The notes under the pieces are model-generated. The model was not told where the DNA came from. It worked only from the letters and a program-made list of their open reading frames with translations, and ran no database searches. Positions 61,127 through 64,000 of a DNA stretch of 64,000 nt are shown here, in pieces. The DNA is from Pseudomonadota bacterium. Its GTDB lineage: Bacteria; Pseudomonadota; Alphaproteobacteria; Acetobacterales; Acetobacteraceae. How positions within the stretch are numbered: position 1 is the stretch's first letter; each line of letters starts with the position of its first letter. The position numbers and the translations under genes were made by a program. Location of the stretch: the NCBI GenBank assembly GCA_021805565.1, contig JAJZFA010000013.1, forward strand, positions 124,001 to 188,000, in the 5' to 3' direction.

Positions 61127-61302
61127 TGATCTGCTTCCTTCATTTGGCCGCAGGCTACCGCCGACCCGGTGCCGGGGCAATCCGGGTCCGGTTCGTTGCC
61201 GATGCGGGATGTGCATGCGTTTCGCGCATCGGTTGGCGCATGTTTGGGCGGCTATGCGTCGCGTGCCGCGATTTGGGTCGTGCCGCCGCCAATGCGGTGC
61301 CG

Positions 61303-61318
61303 CGGCACGGACCTTGCG
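61303..61318 (+). promoter_or_regulatory. Sigma-54 (RpoN) promoter of nasTS
   Basis: CGGCACGGACCTTGCG: GG (61304-61305), ten bases, GC (61316-61317). It matches TGGCACG-N4-TTGC at all but the first base. Transcription should start near 61329, 25 bases before the nasT GTG. Upstream, ATGCG-N5-CGCAT dyads (around 61215-61230) might be activator sites. Confidence 0.8.
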
Positions 61319-61353
61319 TTCAACCTGTCCATGCCTGGCGGAAATGTACACCG

Positions 61354-61929
61354 GTGAAAGTCCTGCTGGCCGACGACGACGCCGAACGGGCCAGCGCCGT
61401 CGCGCGCATTCTGGCCGCGGACGCCGGGCTGTCCGTGCTGCGGCTGAAGCCGGGCGAATCGCTGGCGGGCGCGGTCGCTGCCCTCGCGCCCGATGTCGTG
61501 CTGGTGGATATGGCGCGTCCGGATCGCGACGCGCTGGATGGCATAAGACAGGTGGCGGCGCTGAATTCCCGTCCCGTGGTGCTGTTCGTGGACGAAGACG
61601 ATCCAGCGTTCATGGAGGAAGCAATCGTCGCCGGGGTGTCCTCGTACAATGCCATCGGCATGCCGCCGCCTGACGTGAAGCCTATCCTGCGCGCCGCCGT
61701 CGCCCTGTTCCGCCGCCATCAACAAGCACGATCCGATCTGCAACAGGCTGAAAACCGCCTGAATGAACGCTCCACGATCGACCGGGCCAAGGCGATCCTG
61801 ATCAAGCAGCGCCGCATGAGCGAGCCGGACGCCTATAAATATCTGCGCCGTACCGCCATGAGCAGTGCCAGGCGGATCGTCGATGTCGCGGGCGACGTGA
61901 TCGAAAATCTGGAAGGACATCCCCGATGA
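61354..61929 (+). CDS. nasT: ANTAR-domain response regulator NasT (nitrate-responsive antiterminator)
   Basis: 191 residues. Receiver-like domain ([17 protein letters not shown]; Asp in [12 protein letters not shown]) and C-terminal ANTAR RNA-binding domain ([20 protein letters not shown], then [13 protein letters not shown]). NasT binds leader hairpins to prevent termination ahead of nitrate assimilation genes and is held by NasS in the absence of nitrate. GTG start 61354 with GGCGGAAA upstream; no nearer ATG is in frame. Overlaps nasS (ATGA, 61926-61929). Confidence 0.92.
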   Translation: MKVLLADDDAERASAVARILAADAGLSVLRLKPGESLAGAVAALAPDVVLVDMARPDRDALDGIRQVAALNSRPVVLFVDEDDPAFMEEAIVAGVSSYNAIGMPPPDVKPILRAAVALFRRHQQARSDLQQAENRLNERSTIDRAKAILIKQRRMSEPDAYKYLRRTAMSSARRIVDVAGDVIENLEGHPR

Positions 61930-63017
61930 CCCAGCCGATCCGCATCGGTCTGCTAAGACTGGTCGATAGTGCCCCCATCGTCGTTGCCAAGGCCCGCGGC
62001 CTGTTCCGCGATCAGGGCATCGACGTGCAAATCGTCATCGAACCCTCGTGGGCGAATATCGCCGATAAACTGACATATGGGCTGCTGGACGCGGCGGTCA
62101 TGCTGCCGCCGCTGGCCCTGGCTGCCTGTGCCGGATTGCGCGGCCCGAAGGCGCGAATGGTGGTGCCGATGTCGCTCAGCCGGGGCGGCAACGCCATTGT
62201 GGTCAGCAACGCGATCGCCGCCAGCCTGGCCGATGGCGACCCGCGTCCCAGGCCGCGACTGCTGAACTGGCTGCGGTCGCAACCGACCCGCCCGCGTTTC
62301 GCGGTAGTGCACGCGTTCTCGACCCATAATCTGCTGCTGCGATACTGGCTGGCATCGGGCGGCGCGGATCCCGATCGCGACATCGAAACCGTTGTGATCC
62401 CTCCGGAAACCGTGGTCGCCGCACTGGCCGAGGGCAGCATCGCCGGATTTTGCGCCGGCGCACCCTGGGGAGACGTCGCGGAGCGGGAAGCCGCCGGTCG
62501 GGTGCTGATCGGCACGTCGGCGATCTGGCCGTTCCACCCGGAGAAATGCCTTTGCTTTCATGAAGGTTGGGCCAACGCCAACCCGAGGTCGCTGCATCGC
62601 TTGCTGCGTGCGGTGCTGCTGGCCCAAATCCGCTGCGACCTGCCCGAAGAAGCGCCGGCGATCGCCGCGCTTTTAGCCGATCCGGATGGGTTGCGGCTGC
62701 CGGTGGACTCCAGCCTGGCAGCATTGCCCGGCGGATCGGGGATTGAATCGATCCGGTTCCATACGCGCGAGGCGTGGTTTCCGGCGCACGCGCATGCGGT
62801 CTGGTTCCTGGGTCAGATGGTACGATGGGGCTGGCTGGACGGCCGGACCGACCTGAACGGCTTGGCGGCGGCGGTTTACCGGCCGGATTTGCTTGCCCCG
62901 GCCGTGGAACGGGAGGGCGTTTACCCTGCCGCTGGCTTGCCCGCGCTTGAAGGGACCGCGATGCTGCCATTGCCTGGAGACGATGCATTTTCTTCAAACG
63001 GCCGCGATCGGCGTTAG
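61926..63017 (+). CDS. nasS: Nitrate-sensing NasS (NrtA/CmpA-type periplasmic-fold protein without signal peptide)
   Basis: 363 residues, CmpA/NrtA-like fold. IRIGLLRLVDSAPIVVAKAR, EPSWANIADKLTYGLLDAAV, VVPMSLSRGGNAIVVSN, HAFSTHNLLLRYWLASGG, and GFCAGAPWGDVA, then HPEKCLCFHEGWA are typical. No export signal, so it works in the cytoplasm as the nitrate/nitrite sensor that sequesters NasT. Order nasT-nasS with overlap is as in Paracoccus. Confidence 0.9.
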   Translation: MTQPIRIGLLRLVDSAPIVVAKARGLFRDQGIDVQIVIEPSWANIADKLTYGLLDAAVMLPPLALAACAGLRGPKARMVVPMSLSRGGNAIVVSNAIAASLADGDPRPRPRLLNWLRSQPTRPRFAVVHAFSTHNLLLRYWLASGGADPDRDIETVVIPPETVVAALAEGSIAGFCAGAPWGDVAEREAAGRVLIGTSAIWPFHPEKCLCFHEGWANANPRSLHRLLRAVLLAQIRCDLPEEAPAIAALLADPDGLRLPVDSSLAALPGGSGIESIRFHTREAWFPAHAHAVWFLGQMVRWGWLDGRTDLNGLAAAVYRPDLLAPAVEREGVYPAAGLPALEGTAMLPLPGDDAFSSNGRDRR

Positions 63018-63140
63018 TGGAGACCAAATATTGAACATAAAATGCCCAAATTGAATTATTTCGGTCAAAAATTGTCTGTTTTTTATTCAATCTGTCCTGG
63101 CCGATTAGATTAAATTGTAATCATATCATCGATCCGCCAC

Positions 63141-63157
63141 TTGGCATCGATCTTGCT
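63141..63157 (+). promoter_or_regulatory. Sigma-54 (RpoN) promoter of the nitrate transporter gene
   Basis: TTGGCATCGATCTTGCT: GG (63143-63144), ten bases, GC (63155-63156), with the TTGCT -12 element. Start expected near 63168, giving a leader of about 120 bases before ATG 63289. AT-rich DNA just upstream (63030-63125) is where activators and IHF usually act. Confidence 0.78.
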
Positions 63158-63167
63158 GCATGTGCTC

Positions 63168-63288
63168 ATAGAGTTTCTGGACTCCGCGGCGCAGCCCAAC
63201 GATGGACTAGCACCGATCCCGAAGCGCCCGCGCTTCACGCAATCGACCGGCATGCCAACGACGGCTTGCCTCCGCGAGTGATCCGATA
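63168..63288 (+). promoter_or_regulatory. Probable NasT-responsive leader of the nitrate transporter mRNA
   Basis: About 120-base leader downstream of the sigma-54 promoter, directly after the nasTS pair. It contains the perfect stem GAAGCG-CCCG-CGCTTC (63221-63236), the best terminator-like element, though without a following T-tract. ANTAR targets are paired hairpins with hexaloops; I cannot assign both with confidence by eye. Confidence 0.45.
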
Positions 63289-64000
63289 ATGCACAAGGGC
63301 TTCCTCAAGGCCGGTCATCTGCCGACCCTCTTTGCGTCCTTCCTCTATTTCGATCTCAGCTTCATGGTCTGGGTCCTGCTCGGTCCGCTCGGTGTGGCCA
63401 TCGCCAGGGCGCTGCATCTCGACCCAGCCCATAAAGGTTTGATGGTCGCGACACCGGTCCTCGCCGGAGCGGCCCTGCGAGTCGTGCTCGGGTTGCTGGT
63501 CGATCGGTTCAAGGCCCGGCGCGTCGGCATCGGGGCGCAAATCGTCGTCATCGTCGGACTTCTGACAGCCTGGGCGATCGGGATCGACAGTTTTCCCGCC
63601 ACCCTGTTGCTGGGCTGCGTGCTGGGCCTTGCCGGCGCGTCGTTCGCGGTGGCGCTGCCGCTGGCATCGGCCTGGTATCCCCCCGAATATCAAGGCACCG
63701 CGCTGGGCATCGCCGGGGCCGGCAATTCAGGCACCGTTCTGGCGGCTTTGTTCGCGCCCACCCTGGCCATCGCGTTCGGCTGGCAGAACGTCATCGGACT
63801 GGCGGCAATCCCGCTGACTGTTGTGCTGGCCATCTTCTTTTGGGTGGCCAAGGACAGCCCCAGCACGCCGGCACCCAAGCCGCTTGCCGCATACTTCGCC
63901 TTGCTCAGGATCGGCGATTGCTGGTGGTTCATGTTTTTCTACAGCGTGACCTTCGGCGGATTCGTCGGCCTGGCGTCATCGCTGACCATCTACTTCAACG
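63289..64000 (+). CDS. Nitrate/nitrite MFS transporter, NarK/NasA type (partial)
   Basis: First 237 residues; continues past the right edge. MFS of the NNP family: FASFLYFDLSFMVWVLLGPL, then DRFKARRVG as motif A, and the nitrate signature GIAGAGNSGTVLAALFAP in segment 5. Conserved Arg in AALRVVLGLLVD would contact nitrate. ATG 63289 opens MHKGFLKAGHLPTLFASF. Position behind nasTS and a sigma-54 promoter indicates an assimilatory role; nitrate and nitrite reductase genes presumably follow outside the window. Confidence 0.9.
   Translation, partial: MHKGFLKAGHLPTLFASFLYFDLSFMVWVLLGPLGVAIARALHLDPAHKGLMVATPVLAGAALRVVLGLLVDRFKARRVGIGAQIVVIVGLLTAWAIGIDSFPATLLLGCVLGLAGASFAVALPLASAWYPPEYQGTALGIAGAGNSGTVLAALFAPTLAIAFGWQNVIGLAAIPLTVVLAIFFWVAKDSPSTPAPKPLAAYFALLRIGDCWWFMFFYSVTFGGFVGLASSLTIYFN

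Noticed and set aside
1-64000. tRNA or rRNA genes, prophage modules
   Set aside because: No cloverleaf arms with TTCRA-type T-loops, rRNA conserved blocks, integrase or phage structural genes were recognised on either strand.

Overview
The window is GC-rich DNA with dense, often overlapping genes. It most likely comes from an alphaproteobacterium, probably of the Rhodospirillales/Acetobacterales type. Grounds: a C4-pathway 5-aminolevulinate synthase, SecB next to a Tim44-domain gene, a ccmFGHI cytochrome c maturation block, the mnmG-mutS-glnD set, an alphaproteobacterial type ComEC and a DUF3035 lipoprotein. The genus is not determinable from the sequence alone.

Layout. 0-13 kb is mixed housekeeping: recQ, a DsbA-fold isomerase, a GFA protein, WYL and Lrp regulators, bolA, an LldE-type Fe-S protein, a Tim44-domain protein, secB, a J-domain membrane protein, an MFS exporter and lipoproteins. 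A family of about 45-bp imperfect palindromes, sometimes followed by a second inverted-repeat module, is scattered between these genes up to 21 kb. 13-19 kb carries ccmI-ccmH-ccmG-ccmF and hemA on the minus strand. A perfect FNR-type box (TTGAT-N4-ATCAA) lies upstream of hemA, so heme supply and cytochrome c assembly are probably tuned to oxygen. 19-25 kb has a DUF2889 gene, an ISL3 transposase remnant and a TetR gene coupled to a three-domain Aas-like phospholipid repair protein. 25-31 kb has Mn-catalase, comEC, gltX and an M20 peptidase.

31-39 kb is an accessory catabolic block: tetR, divergent MHS transporter, AroE-like oxidoreductase, and a three-subunit molybdenum hydroxylase followed by its own MoaD-like protein. 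39-49 kb is core: malic enzyme (maeB), mnmG, mutS, glnD. An IS200-type insertion with strong hairpins follows. 49-57 kb holds a lactate permease, an MFS carrier, a CoA-transferase/hydrolase pair and several small envelope proteins.

57-61 kb is the most striking part: a compact, translationally coupled operon fgd-cofE-cofD-cofC for deazaflavin cofactor F420. It encodes a glucose-6-phosphate dehydrogenase whose substrate residues match mycobacterial FGD1. Divergent from it are nasT and nasS (nitrate-responsive antitermination) and the start of a NarK/NasA-type nitrate transporter that runs off the right edge. Both nas transcripts are preceded by textbook sigma-54 promoters (GG-N10-GC). With glnD in the same window this outlines a nitrogen circuit: PII/NtrC control of initiation and NasST control of elongation.
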